64,000 nt of DNA from Pseudogemmobacter hezensis (GTDB lineage: Bacteria; Pseudomonadota; Alphaproteobacteria; Rhodobacterales; Rhodobacteraceae). This document shows positions 34,299 to 42,096 of this stretch, one piece after another. The stretch lies in NCBI RefSeq assembly GCF_013155295.1, contig NZ_JABJXT010000005.1, forward strand, positions 124,001 through 188,000, given 5' to 3'. Both the position numbers and the translations under genes were made by a program. Below the pieces are notes generated by a model. That model made no database searches. It had not been told where the DNA came from and saw only the letters and a list, made by a program, of their open reading frames with translations. Positions within the stretch are counted from its first letter, which is position 1, and every line of letters begins with the position of its first letter.

Positions 34299-34330
34299 GG
34301 CCGCGCGGTGCTCTCTCCCCCGCACGGGCC
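34299..34330 (-). promoter_or_regulatory. leader hairpin of the strawberry-notch gene
   Basis: GGCCGCGCGG pairs imperfectly with CCGCACGGGCC around a CTCTCTCCC loop. One of at least five leaders with a CTCTC-containing loop and a GGAGWTTYC site just before the start codon. Confidence 0.5.
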
Positions 34331-34380
34331 TCAAACCCTTCCCGGCCCCCCTCTGGCTCTGGGATCCGGTGGCAAATGAG

Positions 34381-34407
34381 AAAAGGCCCCGCCCGGAGGG
34401 CGGGGCC
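34381..34407 (-). terminator. rho-independent terminator after ardB
   Basis: On the minus strand GGCCCCGCCC-TCC-GGGCGGGGCC followed by TTTT, 14 bases after the antirestriction gene stop. Confidence 0.85.
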
Positions 34408-34421
34408 GCTGCGATCAGGGT

Positions 34422-34832
34422 TCAGTCGATGGCCTGGAAGATCTCGCCGGCCTCGGGGTGACCGGCTGCGAACTCATAGAGCCGGGCATAGGCTTCGCTG
34501 AAACGATCATCCTCGAAGCGGAAGCTCAGATGCGACAGGGCGAACATGGTTGCGATGATCCCGGCGGCATCGGCCGAGACCTCGCCCTGATAGCCATTGC
34601 CTTCCCAGGTTATGCGGAAGCGGGGCTTCGAAGTCGGGGCCAGATAGAGCGGTTGACCGGCCATCTCGAAAAAATTCCAGAAACCGCCACCATAGTCGAG
34701 CGGGCTGAGCAGTTCCATCAGCGCATAGATGAAGTTCTCGGCGAAGATCAGGCGGTGAAGGCCGAAAAGGTCGGGCAGGAAGGTCTGGCGCCGATCTTCC
34801 GACACCAGCGTCGCGGGTTTGAAATCGAGCAT
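34422..34832 (-). CDS. ArdB/KlcA-family antirestriction protein
   Basis: 136 residues from ATG 34832 with GGAGTTCC upstream. Family motifs: FLPDLFGLHRLIFAENFIYALM, YGGGFWNFFE, YLAPTS, then NGYQGEVSADAAGIIAT and HPEAGEIFQAID at the C-terminus. ArdB/KlcA proteins protect incoming plasmid DNA from type I restriction in vivo and are typical leading-region genes. Single-gene transcription unit with its own leader hairpin and terminator. Confidence 0.92.
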   Translation of the reverse strand: MLDFKPATLVSEDRRQTFLPDLFGLHRLIFAENFIYALMELLSPLDYGGGFWNFFEMAGQPLYLAPTSKPRFRITWEGNGYQGEVSADAAGIIATMFALSHLSFRFEDDRFSEAYARLYEFAAGHPEAGEIFQAID

Positions 34833-34845
34833 AGGATGGAACTCC

Positions 34846-34883
34846 GGGAGAGAGGAAGGGGCCGAACCGCGCGGCGCTCTCCC
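34846..34883 (-). promoter_or_regulatory. leader hairpin of the antirestriction gene
   Basis: GGGAGAG / CTCTCCC bracket a GC-rich internal stretch. A second shared block (CCTCTCCCTTTCGGGCGC, ending ~34933) resembles the one upstream of DUF6878 (CCTCTCCCTCTCGGGTGC). Confidence 0.5.
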
Positions 34884-34937
34884 TTCTCCGCCGGCTCTGC
34901 CCCTCCCCGACAAACCTCTCCCTTTCGGGCGCAGCAG

Positions 34938-34966
34938 TTGATTTTGTTCTCTTTATGTTCTATATT
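34938..34966 (+). promoter_or_regulatory. plus-strand promoter
   Basis: TTGATT (34938-34943) and TATATT (34961-34966) with a 17-base spacer, in a short AT-rich island. Drives the 96-residue protein gene at 34996, the only plus-strand gene in a long minus-strand block. Confidence 0.75.
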
Positions 34967-34995
34967 GAAGGAGCTGCTTGATGGGGAGATTCCCG

Positions 34996-35286
34996 ATGGA
35001 AACCGCCGCTTTCGCCTTGCCGGTGACAGCTCGCCAGATCGCCTATGCCCGGTTCCTCGCCTTGCGGAACAAGACCCTGTTGCCCTGGGAGGTGCAGCAG
35101 GATCGCCGCTCGCTCAGCGCCTGGATCGAGGCGCAGGCGAAACTGGCTCCTGTGGCCGATAACAGCCCCAGCTCGAAACAGGTGGCCTTCGCCGAGCGGA
35201 TCGCCCGCATCAAGCGGCGTGCTGTGCCGGATGAATGCTTCCGGGACCGGCAGATGCTGTCGCGCTGGATCGACAGCAATCGGTGA
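34996..35286 (+). CDS. small protein with two copies of a plasmid C-terminal-type motif
   Basis: 96 residues from ATG 34996, chosen for GGGGAGATTCCCG just upstream, the same start signal as the minus-strand leaders; an ATG at 34978 lacks it. Two tandem units of ~35 residues: TARQIAYARFLA...LPWEVQQDRRSLSAWI and SKQVAFAERIAR...VPDECFRDRQMLSRWI. The unit resembles the C-terminal tails of plasmid topoisomerase/primase proteins. Basic, probably nucleic-acid binding; function unknown. Confidence 0.7.
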   Translation: METAAFALPVTARQIAYARFLALRNKTLLPWEVQQDRRSLSAWIEAQAKLAPVADNSPSSKQVAFAERIARIKRRAVPDECFRDRQMLSRWIDSNR

Positions 35287-35302
35287 AAGGGCCACCTGCA
35301 GT

Positions 35303-36184
35303 TCACCTGTTCATGGCCCATCCGACGAAGCTCGACGGGCCATCATAGGCCTCGTGCTGCGTCTCATCGATGACGAAGCCAAACGGCCCGGCCCGGTATT
35401 CGGCGGAGGGCACCAGGAAGCGCCGTTCTTCGACCCGCTCGCCGCGCTTCCCGCCTCGGGTGGCGATCACTTCGGTGAAGCCGGGATGATGGTCCGACCG
35501 AAGCGCAGAGATCACTATCCAGTTCCCGGCATGCTTCTGGTCGAATGCCTGCCGGTCGCGCTCGTGGGATTCCCCGGGCTGAAGAATACGACCATGGATT
35601 TTTTCCCAGGCCTCCGGCCAGTGGTTCCGGATGGTCTCATCGGCCAGGCGTCGCTCGCGGGTGGTGAAGAGTTCCGGCAGACCCTGCGCGACAGCCGCCC
35701 ATTCCGCATCCTCCTCGTAGAAACCCTGCGCCTTCCGCAGGGCTGGATGGATGCTGAGGTTGCGGAACGGATCGAGATGGAAGCCTCCATGACCAGCAGT
35801 TGAATGAAACACCACACCCTCGGCATAGACCGTGCCACCCTGCGACGGGCCCCAGGGAGTGTTGGCATGCACGATCACTTCGCGTCGGCCCAATGCGGCA
35901 ACTTCGCGCTGGTGCCCGGCGTTGTCGTTCACCTGCGCCCGGAACGCCGCTTCATCGACGACAAGACCGCAGTGCCCGTAGAAATCCTGCCTGGTCCATT
36001 GGCCCAACGGCTTCGTCAAACGCCAGCCGGTGGCGAGGAAATGGCGCCCTGCCCCGTTCGGGAGCATGGCGAAGGCCGTATCGCCGACGCGGGCGACGGC
36101 AAAGTCTTCCGCGCTGCAGCCAAATTCCACGACGGGTAGTTTTGTCGCGGAGGGATCTGCAATGATCGGAACGCTGGTGGTCAT
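35303..36184 (-). CDS. plasmid DUF7007-type protein
   Basis: 293 residues from ATG 36184, overlapping the upstream gene by ATGA. Recognisable stretches are FGHCGLVVDEAAF-like YGHCGLVVDEAAF, EVIVHANTPWGPSQGGTVYAEGV (region ~110-132), HLDPFRNLSIHPALRKAQG and the C-terminal YDGPSSFVGWAMNR. These fit a family found beside strawberry-notch genes on alphaproteobacterial plasmids. Function unknown. Second gene of a two-gene unit; the 16-base gap to the convergent gene at 35286 has no terminator that I can see. Confidence 0.65.
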   Translation of the reverse strand: MTTSVPIIADPSATKLPVVEFGCSAEDFAVARVGDTAFAMLPNGAGRHFLATGWRLTKPLGQWTRQDFYGHCGLVVDEAAFRAQVNDNAGHQREVAALGRREVIVHANTPWGPSQGGTVYAEGVVFHSTAGHGGFHLDPFRNLSIHPALRKAQGFYEEDAEWAAVAQGLPELFTTRERRLADETIRNHWPEAWEKIHGRILQPGESHERDRQAFDQKHAGNWIVISALRSDHHPGFTEVIATRGGKRGERVEERRFLVPSAEYRAGPFGFVIDETQHEAYDGPSSFVGWAMNR

Positions 36185-36633
36185 TGTGCCAGCGCCTCCA
36201 CCGCATCGATATCCTCGCCATTCAGAACGGCGGCGAGCCATTCCCGGGTTGCCACCCAACCGATCGACTTCCGGCGCGAAAGATCGACAACATGGGCACC
36301 GCCTCCGAACGCGTCCACTCGCGGACTGCTGCAGGTGTCGGCGTAAGTAAATCCCCACAGGCCCGAAAGATCGAGTTCCTCTGCACAGCGCAGGACGAAG
36401 GTGATGACACTGTCGACATCACCGCCGTCCTCATCCGATATCCAGAGGACCGTGCTGTCCGGCCCGTCCTGAATCTGGATCTCGAAGGCGAGGCTCCCGC
36501 CCCAAAGGTCATTGGGATCATTGGACTCCTCGCACTCCGCGGCCATCCGGGTATAGATGGCGAAAGCCTGCTGTGCCTTTTCCGAGGATCCGACGTCGAG
36601 CAGGCAGGAGAAATGGGTATAGTAGTTGGCCAT
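36181..36633 (-). CDS. uncharacterised plasmid protein
   Basis: 150 residues, strong AAAGGAGGG ribosome site. Begins ANYYTHFSCLLDVGSSEKA; acidic, alpha/beta, with FEIQIQDGPDSTVLWISDEDGGD (region ~50-72) and WVATREWLAAVLNG near the end. Conserved-looking companion of the DUF7007-type gene, with which it overlaps. Size and acidity (pI clearly low) resemble DNA-mimic antirestriction proteins, but that is only a suggestion. Confidence 0.65.
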   Translation of the reverse strand: MANYYTHFSCLLDVGSSEKAQQAFAIYTRMAAECEESNDPNDLWGGSLAFEIQIQDGPDSTVLWISDEDGGDVDSVITFVLRCAEELDLSGLWGFTYADTCSSPRVDAFGGGAHVVDLSRRKSIGWVATREWLAAVLNGEDIDAVEALAQ

Positions 36634-36656
36634 GGTGACCCTCCTTTCGGGATAAG

Positions 36657-36684
36657 AAAAGACCCGAGCCGCGAGGCCCGGGTC
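36657..36684 (-). terminator. rho-independent terminator
   Basis: Minus strand GACCCGGGCC-TCGC-GGCTCGGGTC followed by TTTTCTT; ends the DUF6878-DUF6915 unit. Confidence 0.85.
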
Positions 36685-36710
36685 AGATGGGATTGGTGAT
36701 TTGCTGAGGA

Positions 36711-36983
36711 TCAGCCCGCTGGTGCGCTGTGGATCCGATCTGTGTCGAATTCGACGTCTTCGGCGACAACGCGGCGATCATCCGCTGTGATCTGATCGAT
36801 GAAGGCGATGACGCCCTCCCGCCGTTCCTCAAACTCGACGAATTCGGGGGGAGCGGTGGATTCCATGGCAGTTGCGGCCATGGCCTTCGCCTGCGCGATC
36901 GCCTCTGCATCGCTCGCAGCTTCGACGGTGAAGCCTTCATAGGCGCGGAGCCAGAATCCGATCTTGACGGTGTATTTGGTCAT
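36711..36983 (-). CDS. small acidic protein of unknown function
   Basis: 90 residues from ATG 36983 (GAGGG upstream, seven bases after the DUF6915 stop); the in-frame ATG at 37004 would overlap that gene. One alpha/beta domain: TKYTVKIGFWLRAYEGFTVE, then an Ala-rich helix and an acidic C-terminus. Third gene of a DUF6878-DUF6915 unit. No named family recognised. Confidence 0.65.
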   Translation of the reverse strand: MTKYTVKIGFWLRAYEGFTVEAASDAEAIAQAKAMAATAMESTAPPEFVEFEERREGVIAFIDQITADDRRVVAEDVEFDTDRIHSAPAG

Positions 36984-36990
36984 GGAGCCC

Positions 36991-37575
36991 TCATTCCGCT
37001 GCAACCGCGGCAGGCAGCATCAATGCAGACGCCCCGCTGCGGACATGGGCATGTTCGATCAGCATCTGGCGATAAAAGCGTTTTCTCGCCGGACACAAAC
37101 CTCGCTCCTTACGGATATTGGGATGGAAGGCGCGCACCGCTGCGCGCAATACGATGAAGTCGCTGGCCTGCGGGGGAACACCAAGCAGGAGATAAGCCGG
37201 GTCTGGTGGGGGGCGATGGTTCTCCGGCGGCGGTTCTACGTCGCGCTCGATCCGCTGGGTTCGGCCCATCCAGGCCTCCGGCCGGATCGCCTTTGCCCAG
37301 TCGGCGAAGCTCGGGATGAACCCGAGATCCTCCTTGACATGCTGCTCGCCTACCCATCTCGTCGGGATGATCCGGCCCGAGGACAGGGTCAGCGTCTTGC
37401 CAAAGACCGCCTCGCAAGCGTAGATTCCTTCGGCGTGATGCCTGAGAGCTCGATGCTGGAAGGTCGCGATGATCTCCTTGCTTCGATCAAACCAGTCGTG
37501 AACGGCGATGTAGTCGTCGACCGTGCCGCCCCATTTCTTCACCGAGCTGAGGGCGTGATGATACGGATGTGCCAT
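36991..37575 (-). CDS. DUF6915 protein
   Basis: 194 residues, AAGGAGG ribosome site. Strong family pattern HPYHHALSSVKKWGG, YIAVHDWFDRSKEI, FQHRALRHHAEGIY and PTRWVGEQHVKEDLGFIPS. The His-rich helical bundle could bind metal. Found on plasmids and phages next to DUF6878; no function known. The last ~75 residues (after WMGRTQRIERD) are a less conserved, Pro-rich extension. Confidence 0.85.
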   Translation of the reverse strand: MAHPYHHALSSVKKWGGTVDDYIAVHDWFDRSKEIIATFQHRALRHHAEGIYACEAVFGKTLTLSSGRIIPTRWVGEQHVKEDLGFIPSFADWAKAIRPEAWMGRTQRIERDVEPPPENHRPPPDPAYLLLGVPPQASDFIVLRAAVRAFHPNIRKERGLCPARKRFYRQMLIEHAHVRSGASALMLPAAVAAE

Positions 37576-37586
37576 GCCTGCCTCCT

Positions 37587-38069
37587 TCAGAACGCATGGG
37601 CGTAATATTCGGACGAAGTGAACCGCTCGTTGAAATCAAGCTGGATCGTCTCCGCCCGGGCGTCGAAGCAGAATTCGCCCCAGGCACCGTCGTTGTTCTC
37701 CCAGCCGCCATGCGTGCCGGCAAGGAAATCGTAGGCCATCCGCTCGATGGCTTGTTCGACGGTCATCGCCTGGGCAACAAAGCCGGGATCGCCCCAGGAA
37801 GCCGAGGAAATGGTGATCTCGACGCCGGGCAGTTCGACGGTCTGATTGTCTCGATAGGCGGTGATGCTCTCGATCTGGCCAGAATCGCTGCAGCCATCGA
37901 ATTCGACCGTGACATGGGTGATGCCGGCGGCGGTCAGCGCCGCGAACAGCACCTCCTTGTTCCCGCCAACGAGCGAGGAAGCCCGCTCCTGAAACGCGGT
38001 CTGGCTGGCCATATAGGCCTCGAAATCAAACCCCGGCGCCGGGGTGGCAGGTATTGTGGTGTCGGACAT
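37587..38069 (-). CDS. DUF6878 protein
   Basis: 160 residues from ATG 38069, with the shared GGAGATTTCCC start signal; an in-frame start at 38300 lies in another gene. Family features: ITHVTVEFDGCSDSGQIESI (residues ~55-75), MAYDFLAGTHGGWENNDGAWGEF, and ERFTSSEYYAHAF at the C-terminus. Common on alphaproteobacterial plasmids; function unknown. First gene of a three-gene unit with its own leader hairpin and terminator. Confidence 0.85.
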   Translation of the reverse strand: MSDTTIPATPAPGFDFEAYMASQTAFQERASSLVGGNKEVLFAALTAAGITHVTVEFDGCSDSGQIESITAYRDNQTVELPGVEITISSASWGDPGFVAQAMTVEQAIERMAYDFLAGTHGGWENNDGAWGEFCFDARAETIQLDFNERFTSSEYYAHAF

Positions 38070-38098
38070 GGGAAATCTCCGGGTAAAGTGAGCGCTGC

Positions 38099-38130
38099 GA
38101 ACCGGGGCTCTCTCTCCGGCCCTCCGGTTC
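38099..38130 (-). promoter_or_regulatory. leader hairpin of DUF6878
   Basis: GAACCGG / CCGGTTC with a CTCTCTCTCC-containing loop, then the block CCTCTCCCTCTCGGGTGC (to ~38164) that recurs upstream of the antirestriction gene. Confidence 0.5.
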
Positions 38131-38170
38131 ATCCCCCTTCGCCGACCTCTCCCTCTCGGGTGCGCCAAAG

Positions 38171-38200
38171 AAAAAGGGGCAGCCCCGCATGGGACCGCCC
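38171..38200 (-). terminator. rho-independent terminator
   Basis: Minus strand GGGCGGTCCC-ATGC-GGGGCTGCCCC then TTTTTCTTT, 18 bases after the stop of the 125-residue gene. Confidence 0.8.
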
Positions 38201-38217
38201 AACAAGCGCCGTCGAAC

Positions 38218-38595
38218 TCACCACTCAAACACCGGCAGTCCGGAACAGACATCGGCATCCCGGTCGAACAGGACATAGTCGGCTCCCGCCGCCCTTGCAT
38301 AGGCGAGGATGTGCTTCAGCACAGGGTCGACCACTTGCTCGAATTCGGGATGTTCGAAATCCGGGTCCAGGATCCAGATGAAGAAGCCGGTGCTGAAGCT
38401 CCAGACCGAGGGCATTCCCTCGGTTGCACGTCCGTCTGCCCGTCGCCTACACTCGGCATCGAGCCAGTTCGACAGCTCTTCGGTCAGATGCGCCGTGCTG
38501 AGATCGGCAAACTTGCGCAGACGGATCGGTACGTCCGCCGCCTCGTCCACCGATGAAACCAGGCACCCGGAATTGTCGCGAATTGTCCCGGGCAT
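38218..38595 (-). CDS. DUF5983-like plasmid protein
   Basis: 125 residues; the start overlaps the previous stop (TGATG). Pattern FADLSTAHLTEELSNWLDAE near residue 30, GFFIWILDPDF, and LFDRDADVCSGLPVFEW at the C-terminus. Resembles DUF5983 proteins encoded near plasmid antirestriction genes. Compact, acidic; function unknown. Confidence 0.6.
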   Translation of the reverse strand: MPGTIRDNSGCLVSSVDEAADVPIRLRKFADLSTAHLTEELSNWLDAECRRRADGRATEGMPSVWSFSTGFFIWILDPDFEHPEFEQVVDPVLKHILAYARAAGADYVLFDRDADVCSGLPVFEW

Positions 38596-39146
38596 CAGAC
38601 CAACTCCTTCAGGGAGCGCCGAACCTCTTCACGCCAGGCCGCATCGACCAGCCGGCCCTCCAGCACAGAGGCCTTGTGGCGCAGGCCTTTTGCCGTGCTG
38701 TGATTGTCCCATCCCGCCTCATAGCTCGCCTCGGCCCGGATCCGGCTGGCGGCTTCAACGACCTGACGCGCCTCAACATTGGTGGAGACCGGATCGCACC
38801 AGCGCATCTCGGAACCCCAGACCTCGCCCGCGAGAACCAGGTGCTTGTCGCGATCGAGGATGACGAACAGCCTCGGCGAGAAGCCCAGAGCTTCATCGTC
38901 ATCGAGCTGGAAATCCCCGCTTGCGACGGCGAGGGTGACAAAGGTGATCGCTTCGGCGATGGAGGCACAGCGACCGAGCTTCACCGTCCGCTGCTGCCAC
39001 CAGGTCCCGAGTGCAGGATCGTCCTCGGTATATTCGACCTCGCCGACGCAGGTGATGACCAACGGCTGCGCGAGGATGGTGGCGATTTCACCGCTGACAC
39101 GGCGCGGCGGAAGAGCGGTTTTCGTGGGATCGAAGGCAAGGGTCAT
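38595..39146 (-). CDS. uncharacterised plasmid protein
   Basis: 183 residues, first gene of a two-gene unit, start site CCGGAGTTCC six bases upstream. Alpha/beta with a Trp-rich centre (DPALGTWWQQRTVKLG), then FVILDRDKHLVLAGEVW and a helical C-terminus (AAWREEVRRSLKELV). No named family recognised; conserved neighbours suggest it travels with this plasmid gene set. Confidence 0.65.
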   Translation of the reverse strand: MTLAFDPTKTALPPRRVSGEIATILAQPLVITCVGEVEYTEDDPALGTWWQQRTVKLGRCASIAEAITFVTLAVASGDFQLDDDEALGFSPRLFVILDRDKHLVLAGEVWGSEMRWCDPVSTNVEARQVVEAASRIRAEASYEAGWDNHSTAKGLRHKASVLEGRLVDAAWREEVRRSLKELV

Positions 39147-39169
39147 GACAGGAACTCCGGGCCGGGTCG

Positions 39170-39188
39170 GCGGGAGCCTCTCTCCCGC
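39170..39188 (-). promoter_or_regulatory. leader hairpin with CCTCT loop
   Basis: Perfect GCGGGAG / CTCCCGC stem with loop CCTCT, 24 bases before the start codon at 39146. The same loop occurs in the parB-like leader (42080-42096). Confidence 0.6.
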
Positions 39189-39253
39189 ACCTCAATCCCG
39201 GCGCCAGCCTTCTCCCCGCCTCTTCCTCTGTTCGGGCAGACCACAGGGAGAAC

Positions 39254-39288
39254 GAAAATACCCGCCTGCCGGAACGACAGGCGGGTAT
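39254..39288 (-). terminator. rho-independent terminator
   Basis: Minus strand ATACCCGCCTG / CAGGCGGGTAT stem then TTTCGTT, 22 bases after the stop of the 159-residue gene. Confidence 0.85.
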
Positions 39289-39310
39289 GGATCTGGCGGC
39301 AGAACCGCGC

Positions 39311-39790
39311 TCAGGCCGCGACGGCCATGGCCGCAGGCTCGGGCGGCGTCTCGTCACCGACCACCTCGATCCGGGCATTCGAATGCGGGTTTTTCGACAG
39401 CCAGAGTTCGGCCGCCTCGCGATGCTCTGCCAGGTGCAGAAGCTCGACCTTGTCGCGGAAGGTCTGGAATATCCGGACCATCCCCAGGCTTGGTGTCTCG
39501 ATGATTTCGAACTGCAGATCGGAAGTGACCGAATAGGTGCGATGCACCACGATGAGGATCACCCCGGCGGAGGAGTAATCCCCCTCGTGCAGCGTAATTG
39601 AGGCCGGGAAGAGAGAACCACCGCCACCGGAAGAACGCTCGGGCGTCTTGGCGACAAGACGGCCGACACCGTTGTTGCGTTGCCACGAGGCAAGTTTCTT
39701 CGTGAACCTGGCCGGCGGTCGAGGCGCCCCGTCACCGTAGCGGACAAGCGAACCCAGGGGCGCCGTTGTGAAAATCTGCTGTGCAGACAT
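39311..39790 (-). CDS. uncharacterised plasmid protein
   Basis: 159 residues from ATG 39790 with GGAGTTTCCC immediately upstream; a longer frame to 39892 runs through the terminator of the next gene. N-terminal half basic (PPARFTKKLASWQRNNG), then a beta-rich segment (VILIVVHRTYSVTSDLQFEI) and an Ala-rich tail ending EPAAMAVAA. Single-gene unit with own terminator. No family recognised. Confidence 0.65.
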   Translation of the reverse strand: MSAQQIFTTAPLGSLVRYGDGAPRPPARFTKKLASWQRNNGVGRLVAKTPERSSGGGGSLFPASITLHEGDYSSAGVILIVVHRTYSVTSDLQFEIIETPSLGMVRIFQTFRDKVELLHLAEHREAAELWLSKNPHSNARIEVVGDETPPEPAAMAVAA

Positions 39791-39850
39791 GGGAAACTCC
39801 ATGATGAAGCGCGACCCGGCGAGACCGGGCCGAAGGCTGATGGGAAGGGG

Positions 39851-39881
39851 AAAAGCAGGGGCGGCGTTCGACACCGCCCCC
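39851..39881 (-). terminator. rho-independent terminator after parB-like gene
   Basis: Minus strand GGGGGCGG / CCGCCCC stem followed, after TGC, by TTTT; directly after the 722-residue gene. Confidence 0.75.
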
Positions 39882-39888
39882 GAGGGGA

Positions 39889-42057
39889 TCATTCCGCTGC
39901 GACCAGGTCTTCGGTCCGGATCTCTTCGACCGAACCCTGCGGCCCCACCGCATCGTCGGCGAGGAAGGCAGGCAGATCTTCGGCCTCCACGATTTCGAAA
40001 TCAGGGACCGGATCGACCGCGTCCTCGGCGCTTTCCACCCGGAAGATCTCGGGCAGCCAGCCGGTCCCTTGGAGCAGGCGCGCGGCCTCGGTGGCCATAT
40101 CGCCTTTCTTCAGGTGGTCGATCATCTGGGCGGCGCCATCACCCTTCGCTTCGCGGACCGCTTCGAGAATGCGCGGTTTGGTGACCCGGCTGAGGTAATT
40201 GTCGACCGTCGGTTCCCAGCCGGCTTCGAACATGTCGAGGCCGGTGGCGAGGGACAGCCGATCCGCCTCTGCCATCCGCTGCTTCAGCCCATGCTCGGAC
40301 ACGCCATAGCCGCTGTAGGGGTTGGGCTTCTCGTGCAGCGCGTTGACGCCGAAGGAGACGCAATGCGCGAGCAGCGCCAGGCGGCTGGCAGTGTCGAGGC
40401 CGGCGATCCAGGTCCAGAGCACATCGTCATCCTCCTGCGGAATATCCTGTTGCCACGCCTCGTGCCGTTCCGTGATCGAGAGCGCCGGCGGGAAGGATTT
40501 CAGGTCATCTGGAGCCGCGGGATGAACCGCCCGCACCGAAGCCTCGATCACTTTGGCCGGCGTCGTCCGGAACAGATCGCAGGTGAGCTTGTGCAGAAGC
40601 GCGGTCAGTGCCACCTCCGGATTGCGCGCCAGGGCATCCTGCAGCGCCACAGTCCGGTAGGCCGTCAGCTCCGAGAGCAGGCGATCGGGCAACGGCTTGA
40701 TCACCTCGCCGTCGTCTTCCTCCGGCTCATCTGCGCCGCGGCCGACGGTGACCACGGAACCGGCCACCCGGTCATCGCGGTCCCCGGCATAGTCCAGATC
40801 ATCGCGATAATCGGGATGATCGCCGGTCGGTTCGGCAGCATCGCCCTGCGCGCCCTCTTCAGCCTCCGGCACTTCATCCTCAGCACGGATATAGCCCCGC
40901 TGGATATCCAGAGTCCCGTCATTCGCGATGCTGATGAACACCCCGGCCCTGCGAATATCGGCGGGTTCGAAGGTTTCGGGACGGTTTTCGTAGCCGTCGA
41001 GCAGCGCCTCGATCTCACCCAGGCGAGCATCGACCTCGTCGGGGTATTCTCCGGCGTCGGCATATTCGGCCTCGAGATCGTCGAACTCGCCGCGCAGCGC
41101 CTCGCGGGTGGCCCGTTCTTCCTCGGTCAGTTCCGCCCGGGTGGCAACGGCCCGCCGGAAGCTGAAGGTGTGGCCATATTCAAAGCCGACATCCGCCTTG
41201 ACCCATTTCCAGCCCTCGGCGGCAATGGCTTCGGCCTCGGTCTTCAGCTTCTCGCCGACCAACCGGTCGAGCAGGCCGACATCGTCGATCCAGCCCCCAT
41301 TGTCGTCTTCGAACAGGTCCCGGGTGCGCGTGCCCCCGGCCTGCTCATAGGCCTCGATTCCGACAAAGCGCATCCGGCGATCGGTGCAGCGCACCGAGGT
41401 TTCGGTCAGCTTGCGGCGGATGCTGTGCGGCTCGCGCTGCCAGGAATCCTTCACCGCGTTCCAGACCTGGATCTGGCGCTCATGGTCCGAAGACACCGTG
41501 AAGGCCATGAGTTGCTCGAGCGCCATCTGGTCGGCCGCATAGGTATCGAGCAGTTCCGGCACAACGGTCACCAGCTTCAGGCGCTGTTTCACCACGGAAG
41601 CCGGGACGAAGAAGGCCGCAGCGATCTGTTCCTCGGTCTGGCCCTTTTCGCGCAGGGCCTGGAAGGCGCGAAACTGGTCGAGCGGATGCAGGGCCGCGCG
41701 CTGCGTGTTTTCAGCCAGCGAGTCGTCCTCGGGAAGGATATCGTTACCGCCCGCGCGCAGAATGCAGGGGATCGGCGTATTCTTCGCCAGCCGTTTCTGC
41801 TTCACCAGCAGGGTCAGCGCCTGGAAGCGGCGGCCGCCGGCGGGCACGTCGAACATGCCGGTCTCCGCACCTTCGGGATCGAGGACCGGGCGCACGTTGA
41901 GGCTCTGCAGCAGGCCACGGCGCGCGATGTCTTCAGCCAGTTCCTCAATGGAAATGTCCGCCTTGATCTTGCGGACGTTCGACTGGCTGAGCACCAGCTT
42001 GTCTAAGGGGATATCGCGCGAGCGCGAGAGGGTGATTTTCTGAACGGCCTTGGCCAT
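39889..42057 (-). CDS. large ParB/RepB/Spo0J-like nuclease-domain protein
   Basis: 722 residues. N-terminal ParB/Srx-type domain: IPLDKLVLSQSNVRKI, GLLQSLNVRPV, FDVPAGGRRFQAL and DSLAENTQR (about residues 14-120), then a helix-turn-helix region with GQTEEQIAAAFF. The long remainder is acidic and Glu/Asp-rich (region ~385-450), ending in helical segments. Much longer than partition ParB (~300 residues) and without a parA neighbour, so it more likely belongs to the plasmid KorB/ParB-nuclease group that occurs with strawberry-notch and antirestriction genes. Such proteins are leading-region markers in other plasmids. Confidence 0.85.
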   Translation of the reverse strand: MAKAVQKITLSRSRDIPLDKLVLSQSNVRKIKADISIEELAEDIARRGLLQSLNVRPVLDPEGAETGMFDVPAGGRRFQALTLLVKQKRLAKNTPIPCILRAGGNDILPEDDSLAENTQRAALHPLDQFRAFQALREKGQTEEQIAAAFFVPASVVKQRLKLVTVVPELLDTYAADQMALEQLMAFTVSSDHERQIQVWNAVKDSWQREPHSIRRKLTETSVRCTDRRMRFVGIEAYEQAGGTRTRDLFEDDNGGWIDDVGLLDRLVGEKLKTEAEAIAAEGWKWVKADVGFEYGHTFSFRRAVATRAELTEEERATREALRGEFDDLEAEYADAGEYPDEVDARLGEIEALLDGYENRPETFEPADIRRAGVFISIANDGTLDIQRGYIRAEDEVPEAEEGAQGDAAEPTGDHPDYRDDLDYAGDRDDRVAGSVVTVGRGADEPEEDDGEVIKPLPDRLLSELTAYRTVALQDALARNPEVALTALLHKLTCDLFRTTPAKVIEASVRAVHPAAPDDLKSFPPALSITERHEAWQQDIPQEDDDVLWTWIAGLDTASRLALLAHCVSFGVNALHEKPNPYSGYGVSEHGLKQRMAEADRLSLATGLDMFEAGWEPTVDNYLSRVTKPRILEAVREAKGDGAAQMIDHLKKGDMATEAARLLQGTGWLPEIFRVESAEDAVDPVPDFEIVEAEDLPAFLADDAVGPQGSVEEIRTEDLVAAE

Positions 42058-42079
42058 CTGTCATCTCCACGACGGGCGC

Positions 42080-42096
42080 CGGGAGCCTCTCTCCCG
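42080..42096 (-). promoter_or_regulatory. leader hairpin with CCTCT loop before parB-like gene
   Basis: CGGGAG / CTCCCG stem, loop CCTCT, identical in loop and position to the leader at 39170-39188; GTGGAG precedes the start codon. Confidence 0.6.

Noticed and set aside
39889-42057. Plasmid partition operon
   Set aside because: The ParB-like protein is more than twice the usual length and has no adjacent parA; the ParA at 18090 is VirC1-like and sits in the transfer operon.
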